Shown here piece by piece: positions 16,901 to 24,968 of a DNA stretch of 52,286 nt (its first letter is position 1; every line of letters starts with the position of its first letter). The notes under the pieces were generated by a model. That model saw only the letters and a list, made by a program, of their open reading frames with translations. It had not been told where the DNA came from and searched no databases. The translations under genes were made by a program, and so were the position numbers. The DNA is from CAYVUM01 sp964619055 (lineage in GTDB: Bacteria; Pseudomonadota; Alphaproteobacteria; Rhodospirillales; Defluviicoccaceae): the NCBI GenBank assembly GCA_964619055.1, contig CAZUDB010000020.1, positions 1 to 52,286 of the forward strand, in the 5' to 3' direction.

Positions 16901-18502
16901 CTAGGCGCCGTCATCCAGCTCCCGAGGCTGCTTGGCAGGCGCTCCCGAGGTTGGGCTTCCCGTCGCCGACGCAAGCTGCGGCTGCACAGCCAAGCCGCTA
17001 GTATCTTTGATGAACACGTGGACGTCTCGCTGCGGGAACGGGATGCCGATGCCCTCATCGTCGAAGCGGAGTTTCACGGCCCGCATCACATCCCAGTAAA
17101 CATCCCAGTAATCATCGGCTGCGACCCACGGCCGGCAGACGAAGTTGACCGATGAATCGGCCAGGGCATTCATCCGGACCACCGGAGCGGGGTCCTTCAA
17201 GACTTTTGGATGGCTGACCACAACGTCTTGAAGGATTTCGGCTGCACGATCCACGTCATCGGAATAGCTGATGCCGAACTCCAGATCGACGCGACGCGTA
17301 TCGACGCCCGAGGCATTCGTGATCACGTCATTCCAAATGCGGCTGTTGGGAACGATCGTGAGCTTGTTGTCGAACGTCTTGATCGTCGTGGAGACCAGAT
17401 TTAGCGATTCGATCTTGCCCGATGCGCCGCCTGCTTCAACGACATCACCAATGTCAAACGGGCGGAACAGCAGAATCATCAGACCACTTGCAAAATTGCC
17501 GAGAGAATCGCGCAATGCGAACGCGATGGCAAAGCTGGCCGCGCCAATTACTGCTAGGAGCGGTCCAACACTCACTTCCAAAGCCGACAAGGCCATGATG
17601 ATACCGATGAGCATCACCAACCACCGGACCCCGCCGACGAGGGCGTTTTCCAGCAGTTTCGAGGACTGATTGGTGGACCTGACCGCCCGGCGGAGACCGC
17701 GACTAAGGAGTTTCGAAACGAACCATGCGACGACCAGAATGCCAACGAACAGACCAATGTTCTGCGCCCAGCGAACGCCGCCCTCTTCCGACGTCAGCCA
17801 GCCTTTGATTACGAGCCAGGCGGAGGTCGTGTCCTCCACATCTACCTTCAAACCCGTGACGCTGCTGATGTAGAGGCGATAGTCGTTAATGATGGCTTGG
17901 GTCTCGCCGTCGCCCTCGGGCGTCTTGGCAAAAAGATCGTCGATAACGGTCGTCAGATTATCAACCAGCAAGGTCCTTTCTTCACGGAGTTTGGCAGCCT
18001 GCTCCGCCAGAGCCTCCCGCGCGCCCTCGTCGGGGATGTCGGCTTGAGCCGCGAAGGCAGACTCCTGAGCGGTCTCGGTGGCGGCGGCTGTCGCCGTTGC
18101 CAACGCCTCTTCTGCAGCGGAAACGGCCGCCGCATCACCCGAAGCGCGAGCTTTGACAAGTTCCGACTCGGCCTCAGCGACGGCCGTGGTTGCTGCATCC
18201 TCAGCTTCCTTCGCAGCTTCGATGCGGTTTAGAGCCGCCGTATAGCGTCGGATTTCGATATCGACGTCCGCGATTTCCATGGCCTTGTCTTGGACCAAAC
18301 CCTGCCAGCCATCCGCTTCGATGAGGAGCTCGGCCTTGGTGAGGGGCTGCACCAATAGCGCCAACTGATCAGCAGGGATCGTTGGCCGATCTATCGTGAC
18401 CGGCTGCGGTGGTGAAGCCTCCTCCGCTACTACAGGCGCGACGGATGGCGCCAACAAGATAACCCAGACGAAAAAGAAAAAGGCACATCTACGCTGTACC
18501 AT
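16901..18502 (-). CDS. MscS-family mechanosensitive ion channel
   Basis: This 533-residue protein starts with a signal peptide (VWVILLAPSVAPVVA), then has a periplasmic, alanine/glutamate-rich coiled coil of about 150 residues (AEAESELVKARASGDAAAVS region). TM segments follow near residues 250-330. The pore helix and MscS middle domain are clear: GAASFAIAFALRDSLGNFAS, LFRPFDIGDVVEAGGASGKI, KTFDNKLTIVPNSRIWND. The C-terminal alpha/beta domain ends in PFPQRDVHVFI. It is expected to open under membrane tension and release solutes after hypo-osmotic shock. It is larger than E. coli MscS (286 residues), more like the extended YbdG/MscM type. GGGAG sits about nine bases before ATG 18502. It is convergent with the DUF3616 gene. 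Confidence 0.92.
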   Translation of the reverse strand: MVQRRCAFFFFVWVILLAPSVAPVVAEEASPPQPVTIDRPTIPADQLALLVQPLTKAELLIEADGWQGLVQDKAMEIADVDIEIRRYTAALNRIEAAKEAEDAATTAVAEAESELVKARASGDAAAVSAAEEALATATAAATETAQESAFAAQADIPDEGAREALAEQAAKLREERTLLVDNLTTVIDDLFAKTPEGDGETQAIINDYRLYISSVTGLKVDVEDTTSAWLVIKGWLTSEEGGVRWAQNIGLFVGILVVAWFVSKLLSRGLRRAVRSTNQSSKLLENALVGGVRWLVMLIGIIMALSALEVSVGPLLAVIGAASFAIAFALRDSLGNFASGLMILLFRPFDIGDVVEAGGASGKIESLNLVSTTIKTFDNKLTIVPNSRIWNDVITNASGVDTRRVDLEFGISYSDDVDRAAEILQDVVVSHPKVLKDPAPVVRMNALADSSVNFVCRPWVAADDYWDVYWDVMRAVKLRFDDEGIGIPFPQRDVHVFIKDTSGLAVQPQLASATGSPTSGAPAKQPRELDDGA

Positions 18503-18863
18503 TCCGCCACTCCCTGTTCTTATTTTACGTACCGCTCTGCGTTACGAGCCATAGCCCATTAAGATCGACTGCAAAACTAAGGTGCATGAGTCTGCCCGCG
18601 CCAAGTAGCGGCGCAACCTGTCGTTGGTCGCACGACCCTTAAACCGTGCAGACGGATTCATTCAAGGGTTTCTCAATGGCGAAAGGGAAGGATACACCTG
18701 GATTAACACTAAAGGGTGGTGCTCACTTATGATGAGTGCTTTAGCAGCACAGTAGCAATGGCTGGCAAAGCCGTATGGACCCCAGTCCCCAATAACGAGC
18801 TCAGGTGGCTTCAACGGAAGATTAAATCAAAGCAAAATCAGCCTGCCTGAGCGCTGTCAAAAC
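18503..18863. other. intergenic region without recognised gene
   Basis: This 361-bp stretch lies upstream of mscS and downstream of the DUF1223 gene, both on the minus strand. It contains a small hairpin (GTGCT-TTAGC-AGCAC, 18736-18750) without a T-tract and a few very short frames with no good ribosome site. I see no RNA gene or repeat. The mscS promoter must lie at its left side. Confidence 0.4.
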
Positions 18864-19595
18864 CTACGGGCAATATCGTCCTGCCAGGATCTCCCCCACC
18901 GCCGGTTCTTGGACCAATATGGCGCAGCCCATTTCCTGACCAGGACTTGGATCGGGCACGGCGAAAGATTGATGGCCACCCGCCCAGGTACCAACGCGAC
19001 GCATATCCGTAACCGCGTGGTGATTAGTGAGGGTCTTGCCCTTGTTTTCTCCAGCCATGACGGCGGTGGTGCGGGCTTCTTCAAACTGCACCAACCAAAC
19101 CTCTCCGGCGCCGCTGCCCTCGATATTGATGTGCACTTTCGAACCGGCGTCGGTGGCGACGTTGAGCGTCACGGTTTGATCACGCGTTTTAGCGGCACGG
19201 GCGATCGCCTGATCGACCCGTGCCTGCCGGTTACCGACGGCGTCATATCGGCCGTCGATGACCATCTGCGGCGTATAGGCGCGGCCAACGCCGAAAATGC
19301 GAGCGTTATAGGTTCGTTGCCGTTTGGTGTGGGCGGGCGCGGAAAACACGTCCTTCCAGCGGCCGGCGCGGCCGTATACCAGGTCGTCCCAGTAATCCAC
19401 ATGAAATTCCAAAGCGACCACATCTTCCCTTTCAGCCAACTGTCCCAGGTATGCTTCCGCCGGCGGACACGAATAGCAACTCTGCGATGTGAACAGCTCC
19501 ACGACGACCGGGCTCTCGGACGATGCCGTTGCTGGCGGTGATAACACACCACCGGCAACCAATGCGGTGGCGAGGATACGTGTCGTGCTCGTCAT
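18864..19595 (-). CDS. DUF1223 family secreted thioredoxin-fold protein
   Basis: This protein of about 243 residues belongs to the DUF1223 family. After a signal peptide (ILATALVAGGVLSPPATA) comes VVVELFTSQSCYSCPPAEAY, with a CxxC pair (C40, C43) in thioredoxin-like context. It is followed by VVALEFHVDYWDDLVYGRAG, YTPQMVIDGRYDAVGNRQA, and a C-terminal beta-rich part with SGAGEVWLVQFE. The family is common in Alphaproteobacteria and has no assigned function; a periplasmic redox or disulfide-related role is plausible from the CxxC. I chose ATG 19595 because it precedes the signal peptide directly, although there is no strong Shine-Dalgarno. The frame stays open upstream to 19811 but overlaps the divergent threonine aldolase gene. 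Confidence 0.85.
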   Translation of the reverse strand: MTSTTRILATALVAGGVLSPPATASSESPVVVELFTSQSCYSCPPAEAYLGQLAEREDVVALEFHVDYWDDLVYGRAGRWKDVFSAPAHTKRQRTYNARIFGVGRAYTPQMVIDGRYDAVGNRQARVDQAIARAAKTRDQTVTLNVATDAGSKVHINIEGSGAGEVWLVQFEEARTTAVMAGENKGKTLTNHHAVTDMRRVGTWAGGHQSFAVPDPSPGQEMGCAILVQEPAVGEILAGRYCP

Positions 19596-19732
19596 GTTTT
19601 GCAAATTGCGCCTGCCGACACGCAGTCGTCCAGTCACGATGGGCTCACAGTCGCTCACTCCTCCTCGACGCTCGGGTGATAGGACATCACGACCGTTCCC
19701 ATTCGAGGCTGTGGCCGCTATGAACAGGCGCC

Positions 19733-20791
19733 ATGCCGTTTTGGAGCGATAACGCCTCCGGTGCGTCTCCAGAAATTCTGGATGCGCTGGTCCGGGCCAA
19801 TCGAGGTGCAATGGCTAGCTATGGCGCCGATGCCATCAGCGCTCGTCTCGACGGCCTGTTCGGCGACATTTTCCAAACCGATGTGGCCGTGTTTCCGGTG
19901 GTTACGGGAACCGCGGCCAATGCGCTCTCCATTAGCGTTCTGTCGCCGCCGTTCGGGGCGGTATTCTGCCATACGGACGGCCATATGCACGTGGACGCCT
20001 GTGGTGCACCGGAGTTTTTTGCGGGTGGCGCCAAATTGGTGCCCGTTGGCGGCAAGGATGGACGCATCGATGCCGACGCGCTCGCCCAAAAGCTGGCGGA
20101 ATTCCCCGAACGGTTTGTCCACATGGTCAAGCCCTCCGCTCTAACCGTGACTCAAGCGACTGAGGCAGGAACAGTCTACACTCCCGACCAGCTCCAGACG
20201 GTCGTCGCAGTAGCGCGGTCCAGGGGCCTCGGCATACACATGGATGGTGCGCGGTTTGCCAACGCCATCGTTCGCGTGGGTTGCAGCCCGGCGGACGTGA
20301 CGTGGCGGGCAGGCATCGATATCCTGTCCTTCGGCGCCACCAAGAACGGGGCATTGGCGGCCGAAGCGGTGGTCCTGTTCGGTCGGAACCTGATTGCACG
20401 TCATGCCGAACGGCTCAGTTATCTGCGCAAGCGGTCCGGCCACCTCCTCTCCAAGCTGCGCTTTGTTGCGGCACAATTGGAAGCTTATCTCGCAGACGAC
20501 CTGTGGCTGGCCAATGCGATGAAAGCCAATCGCGCCGCCGAGCGGCTCAGCGCCGGTCTCAGCGCCCTGCCCGGCGCCACCCTTGTGCACCCGGTGGAGG
20601 CCAACGAGGTATTTGTATGTTTGCCAGAGGCCGTCATCACAGCCCTCGAAGTGGCCGGGTTCGGCTTCCATCGCTGGCCGCCAAAAGACCGGCTCGGCTC
20701 GCTGGCGATCCGCATGGTGACGTCGTTCAACAGCCTTGACGACGACGTGGATGCACTCATCAACACTGCCGCAAACGCGACTAATGGCTGA
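19733..20791 (+). CDS. ltaE: threonine aldolase family PLP enzyme
   Basis: This 352-residue fold-type I PLP enzyme cleaves L-threonine or allo-threonine to glycine and acetaldehyde. The N-terminal WSDNASGASPEILDAL, the H-x-H-x-D-A-C-G-A-P-E-F-F block (residues 84-96), HMDGARFANAIV (D171, R174) and the lysine K204 in DILSFGATKNGAL match the low-specificity family. Length is typical (330-360). It is divergent from DUF1223 (137 bp apart). Its last 11 bases overlap the convergent helix-hairpin-helix gene. The start ATG 19733 gives the canonical N-terminus, but there is no obvious Shine-Dalgarno. The gene symbol refers to the family; beta-hydroxy amino acid specificity is not readable. Confidence 0.9.
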   Translation: MPFWSDNASGASPEILDALVRANRGAMASYGADAISARLDGLFGDIFQTDVAVFPVVTGTAANALSISVLSPPFGAVFCHTDGHMHVDACGAPEFFAGGAKLVPVGGKDGRIDADALAQKLAEFPERFVHMVKPSALTVTQATEAGTVYTPDQLQTVVAVARSRGLGIHMDGARFANAIVRVGCSPADVTWRAGIDILSFGATKNGALAAEAVVLFGRNLIARHAERLSYLRKRSGHLLSKLRFVAAQLEAYLADDLWLANAMKANRAAERLSAGLSALPGATLVHPVEANEVFVCLPEAVITALEVAGFGFHRWPPKDRLGSLAIRMVTSFNSLDDDVDALINTAANATNG

Positions 20792-21188
20792 TCTTGGGCT
20801 CCATCGCCTTGGCCTGCTCGATCCACTTCGTGACCTCGCTGGCGCTGGGAGCCCGCCGGGTGCGATTGTTAATGTTGTGCATCTCAGCCATTTTTGCCGT
20901 CAGATTGTCAGCGTTGCGGGTTGCCAACTCCTTGACCGTGTCGACACCCGCCGCTTCAAGCAGGTCCGAGTACTCCTCGCCGACGCCGGAAATCCGCATC
21001 AAGTCAGCCAGGTTGGCCCACCGCAACAGGTGCGCTTTTGAAATGCCGGTGGCTTCGGCGATCTGACCGCGGCCTTTGGCGGTGGCACAGTGATCAAGCA
21101 GGTCATCCGTGGTTTTGATGCCGGCTGGCGCCAGCTTCTCGGCGTAAGCAGGGCCGATACCCTCTATTTTCTCAATAGGATAACTCAT
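20781..21188 (-). CDS. DUF4332/helix-hairpin-helix protein
   Basis: This 135-residue protein is built of tandem helix-hairpin-helix units. The first is IEKIEGIGPAYAEKLAPAGI followed by KTTDDLLDHCAT. The second is ADLMRISGVGEEYSDLLEAA followed by GVDTVKELATRN. The I-x-G-I/V-G turns bind the DNA backbone in related domains. DUF4332-like proteins are common in bacteria and poorly characterised; non-specific nucleic acid binding is the likely activity. GGAGG about nine bases before ATG 21188 supports the start. The stop codon lies inside the 3' end of the convergent threonine aldolase gene (11-bp overlap). Confidence 0.88.
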   Translation of the reverse strand: MSYPIEKIEGIGPAYAEKLAPAGIKTTDDLLDHCATAKGRGQIAEATGISKAHLLRWANLADLMRISGVGEEYSDLLEAAGVDTVKELATRNADNLTAKMAEMHNINNRTRRAPSASEVTKWIEQAKAMEPKISH

Positions 21189-21378
21189 GGACGCACGCCT
21201 CCGAAGCGAATGGTTACAATTGCCGCAATCGTAGCCGATTTCGCCTGATCGCCAAGGGGTTAAGTGCGCGGTTTCCGCAGCCGCTCCGGAACAGCCAGGC
21301 TGAGTTGACGTCTCCAGCCGGGATAGTCCTTAGGGACTTCTGAACTCTGATAGACTGCGAGCGTTCCGAATGCTGAAA

Positions 21379-22272
21379 TCAACAATCGGGTGCTGGCAAA
21401 AGCTCCAGCTCGATCAGACGGACGGAAAGCGAAAAATCGCTAAAGTACTGCAGAATATCGCCGGCGACGCCATCGTCGCGGTAACGCACGCCCAGTTCGA
21501 ACTCCGGTTCCGCCGACGCAGAGCCAACCGGGAAATACGCAATCTGTGCCCACCACACCGGCCGCGGCGGAAGTTTCGCCGCATCCGCGATGCGCCGCGC
21601 GTCAGCGTCGTCGCCAATCCCGATTTCCGCGTGGACAAGGTACGGGTTATCAATGCTGGCACCGTCGAACATGATTTTGTGAAGTGATGAATCGCCTCGC
21701 TCCGCGGCTGCGACCAACAACGCCACATGCTCCGTCGGAAACACGGTTCCCGGAGGCAACTCAATGGTGCGTTCCTCCGGCTTTGAGAATCGGGCAACGC
21801 CCCCTTCATCGTCAGCACCGAGCCGGGCATCACCGGCAAGCCGCTCCAAGGTTTCGCCGCCCTCGGCGAAGTTGGCGCGAAAACGAAACAGCCGGCCATC
21901 GAGCGATTCCCAGCTGCTGAAAGTCCAAACCGTATCCCTCGTGAGGCCATCCTCCTCATAGAGGCGAAGGAACGTCCGGTTTTCCACGGTCCAGCCGTTG
22001 CAGAGGCGGTCAAAACGATACTCCATCAGGCCGTCCGCGCCGATGATGCCCGACGATGGGTCGGCGTTGTGCAAACGCAACCGATACCCGGCCTTGTGGG
22101 GCAACAACTCCTCGGTATTCGGCGACGGCGGCGCGGGCGGCGGAACGGCCGGAGCCGATCTGGCGGACTCGAAGAGCGAACCCGTGCCGGCAAGCAGTAT
22201 AGCCATTGCGAACGCGATGTGGCGGAGCCCCACCAAAATCGACCTCCCGTCAGAAAACCAAGATGTCATCAT
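21379..22272 (-). CDS. EipB/DUF1849 family cell-envelope protein
   Basis: This protein of about 297 residues has an N-terminal hydrophobic signal (IAFAMAILLAGTGSLFESA), a proline-rich linker, and a beta-rich periplasmic domain: LLPHKAGYRLRLHNADPSSG, IIGADGLMEYRFDRLCNGW and TVENRTFLRL. This is the DUF1849 pattern of EipB, a periplasmic beta-spiral protein needed for envelope integrity in Brucella. The mature part has only two cysteines, C91 (RLCNGW) and the last residue C297. That fits the conserved disulfide between an early and a C-terminal cysteine known for EipB. The start is uncertain: ATG codons at 22272 and 22269 sit just before the signal, and there is no clear Shine-Dalgarno. It is divergent from the GGDEF gene. 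Confidence 0.85.
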   Translation of the reverse strand: MMTSWFSDGRSILVGLRHIAFAMAILLAGTGSLFESARSAPAVPPPAPPSPNTEELLPHKAGYRLRLHNADPSSGIIGADGLMEYRFDRLCNGWTVENRTFLRLYEEDGLTRDTVWTFSSWESLDGRLFRFRANFAEGGETLERLAGDARLGADDEGGVARFSKPEERTIELPPGTVFPTEHVALLVAAAERGDSSLHKIMFDGASIDNPYLVHAEIGIGDDADARRIADAAKLPPRPVWWAQIAYFPVGSASAEPEFELGVRYRDDGVAGDILQYFSDFSLSVRLIELELLPAPDC

Positions 22273-22593
22273 GACATACGGCGGTTGGCGGCGATCGTCC
22301 ACTCCGAGTCCCAGGTCCACGCCCTTGGCCGGGTTGATTTTTCTGCGGATGCGGCAAATCCGGCGCAGCGATCGGCAAAGCTTGCCCGCCGACGTTGCCG
22401 AAGAGCCTCTCCGCTGGCCACCAGAAACGGCGGTCAGGCCCCATCCGCGCGCTTTGGCGCGATCTTTGCGTCAATCTTCCTGGTGACCGGTGTTTTCGGA
22501 TCAAAGGTCGCGGAGCAGCAAGCCGCGGGGGGTGCCCAGATCCGAAGCGCTGCCCCCGAGGCGTCCAGCCGACACCAAACTGGGAGACGAATC
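22273..22593. other. divergent intergenic region, GGDEF gene leader
   Basis: This 321-bp gap lies between the divergent EipB and GGDEF genes. The GGDEF frame is open through it, but the residues look non-coding. The strong GGGAG ribosome site at 22582-22586 marks the real start just downstream. No promoter boxes, small gene or RNA could be assigned. Confidence 0.4.
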
Positions 22594-23346
22594 GTGCTAA
22601 TCACCACCGACACCAACCTGGACGACGGCCACGGCAAGCCTTTGACGGCGTGCTGCCTAAGAAGCTTATTGGAAACGGCGTTGGCCCGGACGGGCGGGCC
22701 CGCCCAACGGGAAGCGGAGAAGGCCGCGCTAGCTGCTGCCATTTGGGCGGATTCGGAAATCGCCCGATTAGGTGATCGCTTGGCGCACATGCGGCGCCTG
22801 GCCCTTACCGATGAAGTGACGGGGTTGCTGAATCGTCGTGGATTTATGCGTGAGTTGGCGCGTGCGCTTGGCCATGGCAGGCGTCACGGCGAAACCAGTG
22901 CGCTGATCGTAGTTGACTTGGATAACTTCAAAGCTATCAACGACACCTTCGGACACGGCACCGGAGATCAAGTGCTTCGCCATGTGGGCGGCCTGCTGCT
23001 CGACTTCGTCCGGGCCACCGATGTGGTGGCACGCTTGGGCGGTGACGAATTCGCGTTGCTCTTGTTGCGTAGTGAGGCGGACGGGGCGCACCGGCGGGCG
23101 CGCGCGCTGACTGAGTTTCTGAATCGGCAGCCCCTCACATCTGGCGAGGCAACCATCGCAGTGAGGGCGAGCGTCGGCTGTGCGGACTTTACCGGGGAGG
23201 AGGTGCCGCTTGCCGTGCTCAGCAAAGCCGACGCGGCAATGTATAGGCAAAAACGACATCGCCGGAAGGACGGAACCCAGGCTGCGATCGGTGTCGACAC
23301 CCTCCGCACTGTGCAGGCTACCTCCGCTTTAGGGTCTGGAGCGTGA
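22594..23346 (+). CDS. diguanylate cyclase (GGDEF domain)
   Basis: This 250-residue cytoplasmic protein has a short N-terminal segment, a helical/coiled stretch (residues 35-66), and a GGDEF domain beginning LALTDEVTGLLNRRGFMREL. The active-site sequence GGDEF is intact at 149-153, and VVDLDNFKAINDTFGHGTGD carries the metal and substrate residues. An inhibitory site RxxD (RATD, 140-143) stands five residues before it. It therefore should make cyclic di-GMP from two GTP and be product-inhibited. No sensory domain is recognisable. I use the GTG at 22594 because GGGAG lies seven bases before it; the frame is open far upstream without homology. The stop codon TGA overlaps the ATG of the next gene (TGATG). 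Confidence 0.92.
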   Translation: MLITTDTNLDDGHGKPLTACCLRSLLETALARTGGPAQREAEKAALAAAIWADSEIARLGDRLAHMRRLALTDEVTGLLNRRGFMRELARALGHGRRHGETSALIVVDLDNFKAINDTFGHGTGDQVLRHVGGLLLDFVRATDVVARLGGDEFALLLLRSEADGAHRRARALTEFLNRQPLTSGEATIAVRASVGCADFTGEEVPLAVLSKADAAMYRQKRHRRKDGTQAAIGVDTLRTVQATSALGSGA

Positions 23347-24032
23347 TGGCGTTGGGCGCTCTCGGTCTTCTGATGTGGCTCGACCGGGACTCATGGTGGC
23401 CCGACCGCTGTGGTCGGCATGTGAAACGGCCGTCGACGGCATTGCTGGAGCCCGTTACCGCCGGCACACCGTCCCAGGAGCAAGGTCGATCGCGCTGGGC
23501 CGGACCAAGCCGAAGCTCACGCGCCGATGCTGGCGCGCGATGGACTGGATCAGGGGAGTCCGACCAACACTGCGGATGGCAACGAGCACCCGCAGCCGAC
23601 GATGCGTGGTTCGTCCTCAGCCGAGAGGACAACGCCGTTCGGGGCAACGATACAACCGTCCGATCACGGCGGTGGTGGCTGACGCCGCGTCAAATGGCTG
23701 AGGTGAGCCTGGACCTGTACCTGCGAGGTCTCGTGGGCGCCGATGAGTATCGACTCATGGCCTACCAACCGGAGCTCGATCCGGCGTTTGCGTGTACCAT
23801 CGGCGCACTGACAGGACGATCCGCGAAGCCCGACCATCCGCGCGACTTCGCGCGGGAGTGGCGAGCCCGCCTGGCGTTCGAAGCGTGCCACGGCTTGGCG
23901 GATCCTCCACGCCTCCGCCAGACCCGCGCGGTCGTTGCTGTGCTGGAGCACCTCCAAGCCGACGTCACGACCACCGAACAACGAGCGGCCGCAGCGTGCG
24001 ACCAGCGCGTCGCTGCAGCGCAAGCGCGGTGA
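23346..24032 (+). CDS. hypothetical protein, coupled to the GGDEF gene
   Basis: This frame of 228 residues begins at an ATG that shares its A with the TGA of the GGDEF gene, the classic arrangement for translational coupling. The first 110 residues are rich in Trp, Arg and Ser and look unlike a folded domain; they may not be translated as shown. From about residue 115 the sequence becomes ordinary: LTPRQMAEVSLDLYLRGLVG, then ADEYRLMAYQPELDPAF, HPRDFAREWRARLAFEACHG and a helical C-terminus. This resembles small alphaproteobacterial proteins of unknown function that I cannot name. A later start (ATG 23694) is possible but has no Shine-Dalgarno. Confidence 0.45.
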   Translation: MALGALGLLMWLDRDSWWPDRCGRHVKRPSTALLEPVTAGTPSQEQGRSRWAGPSRSSRADAGARWTGSGESDQHCGWQRAPAADDAWFVLSREDNAVRGNDTTVRSRRWWLTPRQMAEVSLDLYLRGLVGADEYRLMAYQPELDPAFACTIGALTGRSAKPDHPRDFAREWRARLAFEACHGLADPPRLRQTRAVVAVLEHLQADVTTTEQRAAAACDQRVAAAQAR

Positions 24033-24143
24033 AGGTAGGCCTTTGGTCTATGGATTTGTCCCCTTCCACACTGGGCCAAATCGTTTTGCAGGCAACGAAA
24101 AATCGGTGTATGCGGGGCAGGCATGATCGTAAAGGGATAGGGA

Positions 24144-24893
24144 ATGGACGGCGGTATCGATCGCAGGATCGACGTTATCGACGATCGGGACGAGCCCGTC
24201 CTGCCGGATTACCTCGTCAAAACATATACTTGGGCCTACCTTCGGCCCGGGAATGTGCGACTACTCGACAACCCTGTCGTCGTATCCGGAATCCTGTGGG
24301 GCAATTATCGACGCCTCGTGGAGGCAGCACGCCAGGAATTCACGGCCGGCCAGCGCGTTCTCCAGGCGGCCAGCGTGTACGGCAACCTGTCGTCTACGCT
24401 TGCCAAGACGCTTGGCGACATGGGTCACCTGGACGTGATCGACATCGCGCCGCTGCAAGTTTCCCATTGTCGCGCCAAGCTAAGGGACCGTGCGAACACG
24501 CAGGTTCGCGTGGCCGATGCGGCTGATCCGGGACCCGAGCTTTACAACGCCATTTGTTGTTTTTTCCTTCTCCATGAAGTGCCAGACACCCTGAAGCGCT
24601 CCATCGTCAACGCCCTGCTTAGCGCTCTGCATCCGGGCGGCAAAGGGGTTTTCGTTGACTACCATAAGCCTACTCGCTTGCACCCGGTTCGACCCATCAT
24701 GAGTGCCGTGTTCCGCTGGCTGGAACCATTCGCCAACGGCTTGATCAATGCGGAGATCCGTGATTTTGCCGACGACGCGGATGCTTATGACTGGTCGAAG
24801 GAAACCTACTTCGGCGGCCTGTATCAAAAAGTTGTCGCAATTCGACGGCCGCTGTCTCCCCGCTCTGCAGAGGCGGCACCTCAGCGCCCTTAG
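24144..24893 (+). CDS. rquA: rhodoquinone biosynthesis protein RquA
   Basis: This 249-residue protein matches RquA, the marker enzyme for making rhodoquinone from ubiquinone. It is related to class I SAM methyltransferases, but the glycine-rich SAM loop is replaced by QAASVYGNLS (residues 74-83), the VYG signature of RquA. Other family blocks are VLPDYLVKTYTWAYLRPGNV near the start, GILWGNYRRLVEAA, LDVIDIAPLQ, CCFFLLHEVPDTLKR, HPGGKGVFVDYHKP, LEPFANGLINAEI and KETYFGGLYQKVV at the end. Rhodoquinone has a low redox potential and allows fumarate reduction through complex II under low oxygen. RquA is probably membrane-associated through its C-terminal helices. AAGGGATAGGGA upstream of ATG 24144 is a good ribosome site. 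Neighbours give no quinone operon. Confidence 0.9.
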   Translation: MDGGIDRRIDVIDDRDEPVLPDYLVKTYTWAYLRPGNVRLLDNPVVVSGILWGNYRRLVEAARQEFTAGQRVLQAASVYGNLSSTLAKTLGDMGHLDVIDIAPLQVSHCRAKLRDRANTQVRVADAADPGPELYNAICCFFLLHEVPDTLKRSIVNALLSALHPGGKGVFVDYHKPTRLHPVRPIMSAVFRWLEPFANGLINAEIRDFADDADAYDWSKETYFGGLYQKVVAIRRPLSPRSAEAAPQRP

Positions 24894-24968
24894 TGCTTCC
24901 TGCCCTCATCAACTGAATGTGGGCCACGCGGACGCTCCACGAGGGGCAATCGGGGCTGCTCATCCATC

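Noticed and set aside
22069..22593. Long N-terminal extension of the GGDEF protein
   Set aside because: The open frame runs over the EipB gene on the other strand and gives Arg/Ala-rich sequence without domains; a strong ribosome site marks GTG 22594.
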